DNA of 64,000 nt from Lentzea terrae (GTDB lineage: Bacteria > Actinomycetota > Actinomycetes > Mycobacteriales > Pseudonocardiaceae): NCBI RefSeq assembly GCF_003265345.1, contig NZ_QFWW01000030.1, forward strand, positions 1 to 64,000, read 5' to 3'. A model generated the notes under the pieces. It was not told the origin of the DNA. It searched no databases and was given only the letters and a program-made list of their open reading frames with translations. Positions 8,077 to 16,780 of this stretch are shown one piece after another (position 1 is the first letter of the stretch; each line of letters starts with the position of its first letter). A program made the position numbers and the translations under genes.

Positions 8077-8457
8077 TCAGTCGACGACGGCCAGCGCGTC
8101 GATCTCCACCAACAGGCCGGCCGGCAGTCCCACGTAGACGGTCGTGCGGGCAGGCGCCGGCTCCGTCATGAACTCGCCGTACACCTCGTTCAACTCCGCG
8201 AAGTGCGCGGTGTCCGTCAAATACACCCGGATCATCACCACGTCGTCCATGGACGCGCCACCGGCGGCCAGCACCGCGTTGAGGTTCGCGAACGTCTGCC
8301 GCGTCTGCTCGGTCACCGTGGTGCCGACGATCTCGCCGGACTTGGGGTCGAACGCGACCTGGCCGGCCACCTGCAGGATGTTGCCCTTGCGCACACCCTG
8401 CGAGAACTTCGCCACCGGCTGCGGCGCGTCGGCGGTCTTGATCTCAACCTTGGACAA
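8077..8457 (-). CDS. RidA family reactive enamine/imine deaminase
   Basis: RidA (YER057c/YjgF) proteins hydrolyse enamines and imines released by PLP-dependent dehydratases. The sequence has the family pattern KFSQGVRKGNILQVAGQVAFDPKSGEIVG, TRQTFANLNAVLAAGGASMDDVV and a C-terminus containing ARTTVYVGLPAGLLVEIDALAV (Arg that binds the carboxylate, and the Glu near the end). TTG at 8457 is the likely start, with AAGGGGAAG just upstream, giving 126 residues, the normal length. It follows iclR by 11 bp. Its place next to a PLP-dependent deaminase gene suggests it clears the unstable intermediate made by that enzyme. Confidence 0.92.
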   Translation of the reverse strand: MSKVEIKTADAPQPVAKFSQGVRKGNILQVAGQVAFDPKSGEIVGTTVTEQTRQTFANLNAVLAAGGASMDDVVMIRVYLTDTAHFAELNEVYGEFMTEPAPARTTVYVGLPAGLLVEIDALAVVD

Positions 8458-8468
8458 CGGACTTCCCC

Positions 8469-9215
8469 TTATCTCGGAACGTAACCGCACTCAACAGACG
8501 CGGCTTCTGCGGTGGCCAGAAGATCAGGCAGGTGGGCCAGCAGCCCGTCGAAGTCGAGCAGCACCTTGGGCACCGACATCGACACGGCCGCGAGCACCTC
8601 GCCCCGCGCGCCCTTGATCGGGGCGCCGATGCAGTGGATGAAGTCCTCGTGTTCGGCGTTGTCGACGGCGTACCCGTTGGCACGCACGCGGTCGAGCTCC
8701 TCGAGGTACGCGGCCGGGCTGGTGATGGTGTTCGCCGTCAGCCGCGGGAACTCCATCGTCGCCAGCACCTTCTGCAACGCCGGCGCGGGCAGGTCGGCCA
8801 GCAGGACCTTCGCCACGGCCGTGCAGTGCAACGGCGCACGACGGCCGATGCGCGAGTACATGCGCATCTGGTGCCGTGACTCGTACTTGTCGATGTAGAT
8901 CACCTCACCGTCCTCGTAGGACGCCAGGTGGACGGTGTGTCCCAAGCGGGCGTTGAGGTCGCGCAACGCGGGCTCGGCGGCGCGCCGCACGTCGCGTTCC
9001 TCGAGGGCGATGTTGGCGAGGTCGAACAAGGCCGTGCCGAGGCGGTAGTGGTGCACGCCGTCGCGCTGCACGAACCGGTGCGACTCCAGCGTCCGCAACA
9101 ACCGGAGCGTCGTCGACTTGTGGACGCCGATCACGCCGGACAGCTCGTCCAGCGTCTTCGGGCCCGACGCGAGCTGGCTCACCAGGGTGAGCGCGCGGTC
9201 GAGGCTCTGGCTCAT
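8469..9215 (-). CDS. IclR family transcriptional regulator
   Basis: This 248-residue protein has the N-terminal winged helix (SLDRALTLVSQLASGPKTLDELSGVIGVHKSTTLRLLRTLESHRFVQ) and the C-terminal IclR effector-binding domain (VHLASYEDGEVIYIDKYES, RRAPLHCTAVAKVLLA, NGYAVDNAEHEDFIHCIGAPIKGARGEVLAAVSMS). IclR proteins commonly respond to carboxylic or sugar-acid metabolites. It follows the kinase gene with no gap and sits between the two arms of a catabolic cluster. It very probably regulates that cluster through the GTTGCA/TGCAAC palindrome at 10257-10273. The effector is unknown; an aminosugar acid or 2-keto-3-deoxygluconate would fit. Confidence 0.93.
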   Translation of the reverse strand: MSQSLDRALTLVSQLASGPKTLDELSGVIGVHKSTTLRLLRTLESHRFVQRDGVHHYRLGTALFDLANIALEERDVRRAAEPALRDLNARLGHTVHLASYEDGEVIYIDKYESRHQMRMYSRIGRRAPLHCTAVAKVLLADLPAPALQKVLATMEFPRLTANTITSPAAYLEELDRVRANGYAVDNAEHEDFIHCIGAPIKGARGEVLAAVSMSVPKVLLDFDGLLAHLPDLLATAEAASVECGYVPR

Positions 9216-10181
9216 TCACACCTCCAGGCGGGCGGACGCCCAGGTCTGCGGGTCGGCGTGCAGCAGCGGAACTGTCACGTCGTCCGGCAAAGGATCTCCG
9301 ACGTCCTCGGCGGTGAGCAAAGCGGAGGCCGCCTGCAGGTGACCTGCCCGCAGCCGGACCGACGGAGCCGCACCCGCCAGCGTCGCCGCGAGGAACCCCG
9401 CCGCGAACGCGTCACCGGCGCCGACCGGTTCCACGACCTCGACCTTCAACGCTGGTTCGAAGTGCGACGAACCCTCCTCCATCAGCAGCGCGCCGGCCGC
9501 CCCCTGCTTCACGACCAGCGCGGACGGGCCGGGCAGCAGCCTGCGCAGACCGGCCGGATCACCGGTCCCCCACACCAGTTCCGCCTCGTCGGCGCCCGCG
9601 AGCACGATGTCGGCCATGTCGGCGAGTTCCCGCAGCACGCGCGGGTCGCGCTCCGCCCACAGCGCGGGCCGCCAGTTCAGGTCGAACGAGATCTTGAACC
9701 CGTGTCTGGGGCGACGCAGCAGCTCGCGCATCATCGCGAGGCACGAATCGGACAACGCGGGCGTGATTCCGCTGAGGTGCACCAGCTTCACCTCGCCGAG
9801 GCCGAGCCGGTCGATCATCTCGAGCCCCATGCCGGACGCCGCCGAGCCGCGCCGGTAGTAGCGCACCGGGCTGCCACCGGGCGAGGCCTCCTTGACGTAG
9901 AGGCCCGTCGGGCGGGTCGAGTCGATCCGCACCCGTGAGGTGTCCACGCCGAAGCCGCTGACCGCGTCGAGCACTGCCAGCCCGAACGAGTCGTCGCCGA
10001 CCGCGCTCACCCACGACGACCGCACGCCGAGCCGCGCCAGGTGGATGGCGACGTTCGACTCGGCGCCACCGACGGCGCGATGCCACGTGCGCACCAGATG
10101 CACGGGACCGGGTTCAGCCGGAACCATCATCACCATGGTCTCGCCGAGACACACGACACCGCCGACGTGTTCGAACCGCAT
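9216..10181 (-). CDS. PfkB family carbohydrate kinase, 2-keto-3-deoxygluconate kinase-like
   Basis: This 321-residue ribokinase-fold kinase has the N-terminal GG-type motif VGGAESNVAIHLARLG, the KDG-kinase-like region RPTGLYVKEASPGGSPVRYYRRGSAAS (Tyr and Arg contacting a sugar acid), and SFDLNWRPALWAERD. The anion-hole/catalytic-base signature PVGAGDAFAAGF is present. The YYRxxSAAS motif favours KDG kinase over fructokinase. It would produce 2-keto-3-deoxy-6-phosphogluconate for an aldolase encoded elsewhere. It is first in the minus-strand arm kdgK-iclR-ridA and divergent from the deaminase arm, 85 bp away. Confidence 0.88.
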   Translation of the reverse strand: MRFEHVGGVVCLGETMVMMVPAEPGPVHLVRTWHRAVGGAESNVAIHLARLGVRSSWVSAVGDDSFGLAVLDAVSGFGVDTSRVRIDSTRPTGLYVKEASPGGSPVRYYRRGSAASGMGLEMIDRLGLGEVKLVHLSGITPALSDSCLAMMRELLRRPRHGFKISFDLNWRPALWAERDPRVLRELADMADIVLAGADEAELVWGTGDPAGLRRLLPGPSALVVKQGAAGALLMEEGSSHFEPALKVEVVEPVGAGDAFAAGFLAATLAGAAPSVRLRAGHLQAASALLTAEDVGDPLPDDVTVPLLHADPQTWASARLEV

Positions 10182-10256
10182 GCGTGCTCCAGAGGTGTTC
10201 GTTGACGGCGGCGCACCCGAATGCTACACACTCCAGCATCACATCGCGCAATGGGA

Positions 10257-10273
10257 GTTGCAAAATATGCAAC
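10257..10273. promoter_or_regulatory. 17-bp palindrome, probable IclR operator
   Basis: GTTGCA-AAATA-TGCAAC is a perfect 6-bp inverted repeat. It lies between the two divergent arms of the cluster and overlaps the start codon of the deaminase gene (ATG 10267), and it is markedly AT-richer than the surroundings. A weaker ATGCT-N9-AGCAT repeat lies at 10221-10239. The position is ideal for repression of the deaminase-aminoacylase-permease arm by the adjacent IclR protein. Confidence 0.6.
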
Positions 10274-11559
10274 AACTGATGGAGATGGACCTCTCGGCCG
10301 TCGCCGACATCCGTTCCGAACGGGTCAGCTGGCGGTTCAAGGGCCTGCCGTCGAGCACGTTCGGCTCGACCATCGGCGAGGTCGCCGACCGGCGGCTGGA
10401 CCTCTTCGCCGACGAGTTCGTCGGGCCGCTCGTCGTGCTGGACGCGGACGCGTTGGCGCACAACCTGACGACGATGTCCAAGTGGTGTGACAACCACGGC
10501 GTCAAGCTGGCACCGCACGGCAAGACGACGATGGCACCGCAGCTGTTCCAGCGGCAGATCGAGCACGGCGTCTGGGGCATCACCGCGGCCAACGCGTCGC
10601 AGCTGCGCGTCTACCGGGCGTTCGGAGTCAGCCGGATTCTGCTGGCGAACCAGCTCCTCGACCCGGCCGCGCTGCGCTGGCTGGTCGCCGAACTGGACCA
10701 CGACCCGCGCTTCGAGTTCAGCTGCTGGGCGGATTCCGAGGCCGGCGTCGCGCTGATGAGCGAGACGCTCCACGAACTCCAGCCGTCCCGTCCGATCGAC
10801 GTGCTGGTCGAGCTCGGCGCTCCCGGCGGACGAACCGGCGCGCGCGATCTGGAGACAGCGCTGGCCGTTGCGCGGGCGATCGACCAGAGCCCTGTTCTGC
10901 GACTGGCCGGTGCTTCCGGCTACGAAGGCGCGTTGGCGCACGACGCCTCCGAGTCGTCGCAGTCCATTGTGGACCGGTACCTCACCGACCTGCGCACGCT
11001 GGTGCTGCGCATGGCCGACGCCGGGATGCTGGACGAGCTGGACGAGGTGATCGTCACCGCGGGTGGCAGCGCGTACTTCGACCAGGTGGCGGCGACGTTG
11101 GCGCAGCCGTGGCCGGTGCCGGTGAACCCGGTGCTGCGCAGTGGTGCGTACATCACGCACGACGACGGCTTCTACCGCGGCATCTCGCCGTTCTCGCGCA
11201 TCGACGGCGTGGAGCCGTTCCGTTCCGCGTTGCGCGCCTGGGCTCAGGTGACGTCACGGCCGCAGCGCGACCTGGCGTTGCTGACGATCGGCAAGCGCGA
11301 CGCGTCGTTCGACGAGGGCCTGCCGGAACCGCAGCTGGTGCGCCGCCGCGACGGTGCGATCGCGCCGTTGACGCAGGCGAAAGTCACGGCACTCAACGAC
11401 CAGCACGCGTTCATGTCGCTCGGCGCGGAGGCCACCGTCCGCGTCGGTGACTGGGTCGGGCTCGGGCTTTCCCACCCCTGCACGGTGTTCGACAAGTGGC
11501 AGCTCATCCCGGTCGTCGAGGGCACGACCGTGGTCGACCTGATTCGCACCTACTTCTAG
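10267..11559 (+). CDS. PLP-dependent D-amino acid deaminase/dehydratase (alanine racemase fold)
   Basis: A 430-residue fold-type III PLP enzyme of the D-serine dehydratase/D-threonine aldolase-like family. The PLP lysine lies in VKLAPHGKTTMAPQLF; LVVLDADALAHNL begins the barrel. The C-terminal D-ser_dehydrat domain carries the metal-binding His and Cys in DQHAFMSLG and LGLSHPCTVFDKW. These enzymes eliminate ammonia from D-amino acids with a 3-hydroxyl. Start: ATG 10267, with GGGAG 9 nt upstream. The neighbouring D-aminoacylase, GntP permease and KDG kinase suggest the natural substrate could be D-glucosaminate, whose dehydration gives KDG, though D-serine or D-threonine remain possible. Confidence 0.88.
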   Translation: MQQLMEMDLSAVADIRSERVSWRFKGLPSSTFGSTIGEVADRRLDLFADEFVGPLVVLDADALAHNLTTMSKWCDNHGVKLAPHGKTTMAPQLFQRQIEHGVWGITAANASQLRVYRAFGVSRILLANQLLDPAALRWLVAELDHDPRFEFSCWADSEAGVALMSETLHELQPSRPIDVLVELGAPGGRTGARDLETALAVARAIDQSPVLRLAGASGYEGALAHDASESSQSIVDRYLTDLRTLVLRMADAGMLDELDEVIVTAGGSAYFDQVAATLAQPWPVPVNPVLRSGAYITHDDGFYRGISPFSRIDGVEPFRSALRAWAQVTSRPQRDLALLTIGKRDASFDEGLPEPQLVRRRDGAIAPLTQAKVTALNDQHAFMSLGAEATVRVGDWVGLGLSHPCTVFDKWQLIPVVEGTTVVDLIRTYF

Positions 11560-11569
11560 GAGTGCACTG

Positions 11570-13153
11570 ATGGACGACGTCGTTCTGCGCGGACCGCTGA
11601 TCGCCGACGGCACCGGCACACCCGCCTACCGCGCGGATGTGGCGATCAAGGACGGCGTCATCTCGTCGATCGGGCACGGGTTGACCGCGACCCGTTCGAT
11701 CGAGGCGGACGGGTTGGTGCTCGCACCGGGGTTCATCGACATGCACTCGCACTCCGACCTGCGGATCCTCGCCGAACCCGACCACCTGGCGAAGGTCTCG
11801 CAGGGCGTCACGACCGAGGTGCTCGGCCAGGACGGGCTGTCGTACGCGCCGGTGAACGACGAGGTGCTCGCGACGTTGCGCGGCCAGCTCGCCGGGTGGA
11901 ACGACGACCCGCCCGGCTTCGACTGGAACTGGCGTTCGGTCGGCGAGTACCTCGACCGGCTCGACCAGGGCATCGCGGTGAACGCCGCGTACCTGGTGCC
12001 GCAGGGAACGTTGCGGATGCTCGTGGTCGGCTGGGACGACCGGCCACCGACCGAGTCCGAAATGGACGACATGAAGTCGGTTCTCGCACAGTCGCTGGCC
12101 GAGGGCGCGATGGGCATGTCGTCCGGGCTCACCTACACGCCGGGCATGTACGCGGACACGTCCGAGCTCGTGCAGCTCTGCGAGGTCGTCGGGCAGCACA
12201 GCGGGTTCTACAGCCCTCACCACCGCAGCTACGGCGCCGGTGCGTTGGAGGCGTACGCCGAGATGGTGGACGTGTCGAAGAGATCCGGCTGCCCGTTGCA
12301 CCTCGCGCACGCCACGATGAACTTCCCGGTGAACAAGGGGCGAGCGCCGGAGTTGTTGACGTTGCTGGACAACGCGATCGCTGAAGGCGCGGACATCTCG
12401 CTGGACACCTACCCGTACCTGCCGGGCGCGACCTACCTGAGCGCGCTGCTGCCGTCGTGGGCGACAGAAGGCGGACCGGAAGCCGCGCTCGCCCGCTTGT
12501 CCGATGCGGACACGCGCGAGCGGATCCGCGAGGAGATCGAGGAGATCGGCTCGGACGGGTGTCACGGTGTACCCGTCGACTGGGACTCCATCGAGATCAA
12601 CGGGGTGCGCCACGAGCACAACGCGCACCTGGTCGGCGCCAGCGTCCACGCGTCCGCCGCGAGGCTCGGCCGCACGCCGGCCGACCTGTACTTCGACGTG
12701 CTGGTCGACGAACGCATGGGCACCTCGTGCCTCATGCACGTGGGCCACGAGGAGAACGTGCAGGCGATCATGAAGCACCCGGCGCACACGGGAGGCAGCG
12801 ACGGGCTGCTCGTCGGCGACCGGCCACACCCGCGCGCGTGGGGCACGTTCCCGCGCTACTTCGCGCGCTACGTCCGTGAACTGGGCGTGCTGAGCCTGGA
12901 GGAGTGCGTCGAGCACCTCACCGGCCGGGCCGCCAAGCGTTTGCGGCTCACCGACCGAGGTCTGGTCCGCGAGGGCTACGCGGCCGACCTGGTGCTGTTC
13001 GACGCCTCGACGATCGCCGACACGGCGACGTTCGACCAGCCTCGCCAGCAGGCCGCCGGCATCCCGTACGTGTTCTGCAACGGGGTGCCGGTGATCGACG
13101 ACGGAACCGCCACCGGCGCATTGCCAGGCCACTCACTCAGGAGCCGCCCGTGA
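11570..13153 (+). CDS. N-acyl-D-amino-acid deacylase (D-aminoacylase)
   Basis: This 527-residue amidohydrolase-superfamily enzyme removes the acyl group from an N-acyl-D-amino acid. It has the metal-binding FIDMHSHSDLRIL, the GQDGLSYAP loop, GMSSGLTYTPGMYAD, the HHRSYG segment, LHLAHATMNF and the C-terminal amidohydrolase sheet REGYAADLVLFDASTI. The length and motif order match D-aminoacylases. It starts 10 bp after the deaminase stop and overlaps the permease start by 4 bp (GTGA), so all three are one operon. Because 2-amino sugar acids are chemically D-amino acids, an N-acetyl-glucosaminate deacetylase role is possible; specificity is not readable from sequence. Confidence 0.9.
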   Translation: MDDVVLRGPLIADGTGTPAYRADVAIKDGVISSIGHGLTATRSIEADGLVLAPGFIDMHSHSDLRILAEPDHLAKVSQGVTTEVLGQDGLSYAPVNDEVLATLRGQLAGWNDDPPGFDWNWRSVGEYLDRLDQGIAVNAAYLVPQGTLRMLVVGWDDRPPTESEMDDMKSVLAQSLAEGAMGMSSGLTYTPGMYADTSELVQLCEVVGQHSGFYSPHHRSYGAGALEAYAEMVDVSKRSGCPLHLAHATMNFPVNKGRAPELLTLLDNAIAEGADISLDTYPYLPGATYLSALLPSWATEGGPEAALARLSDADTRERIREEIEEIGSDGCHGVPVDWDSIEINGVRHEHNAHLVGASVHASAARLGRTPADLYFDVLVDERMGTSCLMHVGHEENVQAIMKHPAHTGGSDGLLVGDRPHPRAWGTFPRYFARYVRELGVLSLEECVEHLTGRAAKRLRLTDRGLVREGYAADLVLFDASTIADTATFDQPRQQAAGIPYVFCNGVPVIDDGTATGALPGHSLRSRP

Positions 13154-14547
13154 TCGACTGGTTGCAACACTCAACAGGGGGCTTGCTCACCCTCGCCGTG
13201 GTCAGCATCGCGGTGCTGCTGCTTCTCATCATCAAGTTCAAGGTCGAGCCGTTCATCGCGCTGATCGTCGTCGCACTGCTCGTAGCCCTGGCCGCCGGCG
13301 TGCCGACGGAGGCGTTGGTCGGGTCGGCGCAGAAGGCCTCGGACTCGTTGCTGGAGAAGGGCTTCGGCGGAATCCTCGGCCACATCGCCGCGATCATCGG
13401 TCTCGGCACGTTGCTGGGCGCCATTCTCGAGGCGTCCGGTGGCGCGCAGGTGCTGATGGACAAGCTGATGCAAGCGTTCGGTGAGAAGCGCGCACCGGTC
13501 GCGATCGGTCTCGCCGGCCTGATCTTCGGTGTGCCGGTCTTCTTCGACATCGGCATCTTCGTGCTGGCGCCGCTGGTCTACGTGGCGGCCCAGCGCAGCG
13601 GCAAGTCGATCGTGCTGTTCAGCATGCCGTTGCTGGCCGGCCTTTCGGTCATGCACGCGTTCATGCCACCGCACCCCGGACCGGTGGCGGCGGCCGGTCT
13701 GCTGAAGGTGTCGCTCGGCTGGATCATCATCATGGGCCTCGCGGTGGCGATCCCGTCGTGGTTCGTCGGCGGTGTCCTGTACTCGTACTGGATCGGCAAG
13801 CGCATCAACGTGCCGGTGCCGCAGGAGATGCTCGTCGCGGCGGAGGAGGCCAAGAAGGAGAACGGCTCGCAGGCACCGCCGTCACTCGGCCTGGTGCTGT
13901 CGATCATCGGTCTGCCCCTGGTCCTGATCCTCGCCGGCACGTTCGGCTCGATCCTGCTGCAGAAGGGTTCCGCGCCGTACGCGATCGCCACGTTCTTCGG
14001 CACACCCGCGGTGGCGCTCACGATCTCGGTGCTGCTCGCGTTCTGGCTGCTGGGTTTCCGGCGCGGCATGACGCGGGAGAAGATCGCGGAGCTGTCCGGC
14101 GCGTCGCTGCGGCCGGTCGCGATGATCCTGCTCGTGGTCGGTGCCGGCGGCTTCTTCGGCGCCGTGCTGGCCGCGACGGGCATCGGCAAGACGCTGGCCG
14201 GCGAACTCTCGGGCCTCGGCCTGCCGGTGATCGCGCTGTCGTACGTGATCAGCTGCGTCATCCGGATCGCGCAGGGCTCGGCGACGGTCGCGATCGTGAC
14301 GACCGCCGGCATCGTGGCACCGGTGCTCGCGGACCTGAACTACTCGCAGCCGCAGCTGGCACTGGTGGTCATGGCCATCGCGGCCGGTTCGATCATCGCC
14401 TCGCACGTCAACGACGGCGGGTTCTGGATCGTCTCCCGCTACTTCGGCCTTTCGGTGAAGGAAACGCTGCAGTCGTGGACGGTGCTGGAAACCATCCTCT
14501 CCGTGGTCGGTTTCGTGGTTGCGGCGCTGCTCAGCCTGGTCGTCTAA
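13150..14547 (+). CDS. GntP family gluconate:H+ symporter-type permease
   Basis: A polytopic permease of 465 residues starting at GTG 13150 (GTGA overlap with the aminoacylase stop). About 12-14 hydrophobic segments are evident. Family motifs include GLIFGVPVFFDIGIFVLAPLV, MPLLAGLSVMHAFMPPHPGP, IRIAQGSATVAIVTTAGI and SHVNDGGFWIVSRYFGLSVKETLQSW. GntP permeases import gluconate, KDG and other hydroxy acids, and some members take D-serine. In this operon the substrate is most likely the N-acylated or free amino (sugar) acid used by the two preceding enzymes. It ends the operon; the GH36 gene downstream has its own promoter. Confidence 0.93.
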   Translation: MIDWLQHSTGGLLTLAVVSIAVLLLLIIKFKVEPFIALIVVALLVALAAGVPTEALVGSAQKASDSLLEKGFGGILGHIAAIIGLGTLLGAILEASGGAQVLMDKLMQAFGEKRAPVAIGLAGLIFGVPVFFDIGIFVLAPLVYVAAQRSGKSIVLFSMPLLAGLSVMHAFMPPHPGPVAAAGLLKVSLGWIIIMGLAVAIPSWFVGGVLYSYWIGKRINVPVPQEMLVAAEEAKKENGSQAPPSLGLVLSIIGLPLVLILAGTFGSILLQKGSAPYAIATFFGTPAVALTISVLLAFWLLGFRRGMTREKIAELSGASLRPVAMILLVVGAGGFFGAVLAATGIGKTLAGELSGLGLPVIALSYVISCVIRIAQGSATVAIVTTAGIVAPVLADLNYSQPQLALVVMAIAAGSIIASHVNDGGFWIVSRYFGLSVKETLQSWTVLETILSVVGFVVAALLSLVV

Positions 14548-14575
14548 TCAGACACAACTCAACAAGTTCGAACGC

Positions 14576-14604
14576 TTGACAACGTGGGCTCCGCGTCACA
14601 GGAT
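14576..14604 (+). promoter_or_regulatory. sigma-A-type promoter of the alpha-galactosidase gene
   Basis: TTGACA (14576-14581) and CAGGAT (14599-14604) are separated by 17 bp, with a perfect -35 and a -10 close to actinomycete TAGGAT. Transcription would begin near 14611. That excludes the in-frame GTG at 14584 as the start and favours ATG 14629 or 14647. Confidence 0.55.
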
Positions 14605-14646
14605 CGGCGCATTGTTCATTTGTGTTTGATGTGGACGGGGCCCCGC

Positions 14647-16734
14647 ATGAACAACATGGAGGTCGTGCACCTGCACGACGCCACCTCCAGCGTCGTGATC
14701 GACATCAGGGGCACCGGGTTGCCCGTCGTCACGCACTGGGGACGAACGCTCGGAGACGTCGGCCAGGACGCGCTGCACACCCTGGCCGACGCCGTGACCG
14801 GGGTCATCCCGAACAGCTCGCCCGACCATCCGGTCGCGGTCGCGCTGCTGCCGGAAGCCGGCGCCGGGCACTCCGGCCGTCCCGGTCTGCGCGGGCATCG
14901 CGGCGGTGAGCACTTCGCACCCGCACTGGCGGTGACGTCGTTCTCCGTCGAGGACTCGATCTTCCACTACGTGGCCGAGGATTCCGCGGCGGAGCTGACC
15001 GTGACCGGCGTGGTGGAACTGGCGTCGTCCGGGATGCTGCGGCTGCGGCACACCGTTCGCAACGACGGCTCGACGCCGTACTCGCTGGAGGCGCTGGAGA
15101 CCGCGCTGCCGGCGCCCGAGCACGCCGCCGAACTGCTCGACTTCACCGGGCGGTGGGCCAGGGAACGCTCGCCGCAGCGGCACCCGTTCTGCTACGGCAC
15201 GTGGGTGCGGGAGAACCGGCGTGGCCGCACCGGGGCCGACGCCACGATCGGCCTGCTGGCCGGCACGCCGGGGTTCTCGTTCCGCTCCGGTGAGGTGTGG
15301 GCGGTGCACGTGGCGTGGAGCGGCAACCACGTGACGTACGCGGAGAGCTTCACCGACTCCACGCCCGTCCTGGGCGGTGGAGAGCTGTTGCTGCCGGGCG
15401 AGACCGTGCTGCAGCCCGGCGAGACCTACGAGTCGCCGTGGCTGTACGCGGCCTACTCCGCCGAGGGCATCGACGGCATCAGCGCGGCCTTCCACCGTCA
15501 GCTGCGCGAGCGTTCGCGCCGCCCCCGTCCCGTCGTGCTCAACACGTGGGAGGCCGTGTACTTCGACCACGACCTCGCGCGGCTGACGTCGCTGGCCGAC
15601 ACCGCCGCGGCGATCGGCGTCGAGCGGTTCGTGCTCGACGACGGCTGGTTCCGCCACCGCCGGGACGACACCGCCGGTCTCGGCGACTGGTACGTCGACG
15701 AGACGGTGTGGCCGGACGGCCTGACCCCGTTGATCGAGCACGTCCGCTCGCTGGGCATGGAGTTCGGCCTGTGGTTCGAGCCGGAAATGATCAACACCGA
15801 CTCGGACCTGTACCGCGCCCACCCGGACTGGGTGCTGGGCCCGCGTCCCGGCGTGCTGCCGCCGTCGTGGCGCAACCAGCAGGTGCTGAACATCGCGCAC
15901 CCCGAGGCGTACGCGCACATCCTCGAACGCGTCTCGTCCGTGTTGTCGGACAACGACATCGCGTTCGTGAAGTGGGACCACAACCGCGACCTGATCGGTT
16001 CGCGGGTGCACGACCAGACCGCGGCGTACTACCGGTTGCTGGACGAGCTGCGGTTGCGGCACCCGCACGTGGAGATCGAAAGCTGCTCGTCCGGAGGTGC
16101 CCGGATCGATCTCGGCGTGCTCTCCCGCACCGACCGCGTGTGGACCTCCGACTGCAACGACGCCCTGGAACGCCAGCTGATCCAGCGGTGGACCGGCGTG
16201 TTCCTGCCGCCGGAGCTGATGGGCGCGCACGTCGGTCCCACCCACTCGCACACCACCGGCCGGGTGCACGACCTGTCGTTCCGCGTGGCGACGGCGATGT
16301 TCGGACACTTCGGCATCGAGTGGGACATCAACTCGGCGACCGACGCCGAGCGGGCCGGGCTGCAGGCCGCGATCGAGTACTACAAGGAAGTGCGTTCCTT
16401 GGTGCACAGCGGTGTCTCGGTGCACGCCGACCACCCGGACTCGGCCGCGTGGGTGCACGGTGTGGTCGCCGCCGACCAGTCCGAGGCGCTGTTCTGCTAC
16501 GCGCAGATCGCGACTTCGGTGCAGCACAAGCCGACGCGGGTGCGGTTCCCCGGACTCGACCGCACGCGGACGTACCAGCTGTCGTTCGACGCGCCCGCCG
16601 GTCTGCCGCGGCTGATCGGGCGGGACGAGAAGAAGTGGGAGCCGATCTCGTTGCCCGGCTCGGTGCTCGCTGACGTCGGGATCCAGCTTCCGGTGCTCGA
16701 GCCGGAGCAGGCGATCCTCATGCGGTTGCGGTAG
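14647..16734 (+). CDS. alpha-galactosidase, GH36
   Basis: A retaining GH36 glycosidase of 695 residues from ATG 14647 (ATG 14629 also possible). It has the N-terminal beta-supersandwich, then the TIM barrel with WEAVYFDHD, ERFVLDDGWF, GDWYVDETVWPDGL, FGLWFEPEMIN, the nucleophile strand FVKWDHNRD and the acid/base region IESCSSGGARIDLGVLSRTDRVWTSDCND (final Asp). The C-terminal beta domain is complete. It hydrolyses terminal alpha-galactosides such as melibiose, raffinose or galactomannan side chains. No signal peptide is evident, so it is cytoplasmic. No transporter is adjacent. A strong terminator follows. Confidence 0.95.
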   Translation: MNNMEVVHLHDATSSVVIDIRGTGLPVVTHWGRTLGDVGQDALHTLADAVTGVIPNSSPDHPVAVALLPEAGAGHSGRPGLRGHRGGEHFAPALAVTSFSVEDSIFHYVAEDSAAELTVTGVVELASSGMLRLRHTVRNDGSTPYSLEALETALPAPEHAAELLDFTGRWARERSPQRHPFCYGTWVRENRRGRTGADATIGLLAGTPGFSFRSGEVWAVHVAWSGNHVTYAESFTDSTPVLGGGELLLPGETVLQPGETYESPWLYAAYSAEGIDGISAAFHRQLRERSRRPRPVVLNTWEAVYFDHDLARLTSLADTAAAIGVERFVLDDGWFRHRRDDTAGLGDWYVDETVWPDGLTPLIEHVRSLGMEFGLWFEPEMINTDSDLYRAHPDWVLGPRPGVLPPSWRNQQVLNIAHPEAYAHILERVSSVLSDNDIAFVKWDHNRDLIGSRVHDQTAAYYRLLDELRLRHPHVEIESCSSGGARIDLGVLSRTDRVWTSDCNDALERQLIQRWTGVFLPPELMGAHVGPTHSHTTGRVHDLSFRVATAMFGHFGIEWDINSATDAERAGLQAAIEYYKEVRSLVHSGVSVHADHPDSAAWVHGVVAADQSEALFCYAQIATSVQHKPTRVRFPGLDRTRTYQLSFDAPAGLPRLIGRDEKKWEPISLPGSVLADVGIQLPVLEPEQAILMRLR

Positions 16735-16744
16735 ATGCGGAAAA

Positions 16745-16770
16745 CCCCGGCGGGAACTCTCCCGCCGGGG
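16745..16770. terminator. bidirectional intrinsic terminator
   Basis: CCCCGGCGGGA and TCCCGCCGGGG form a perfect 11-bp stem with a 4-nt loop between the converging GH36 and lipoprotein genes. AAAA precedes it on the plus strand (a U-run for the minus-strand transcript) and CTTCTCCCTCTT follows on the plus strand. Confidence 0.85.
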
Positions 16771-16780
16771 CTTCTCCCTC

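Noticed and set aside
14584-14646. GTG 14584 as the alpha-galactosidase start
   Set aside because: The codon lies between the -35 TTGACA (14576) and -10 CAGGAT (14599) of the promoter, so it would not be transcribed.
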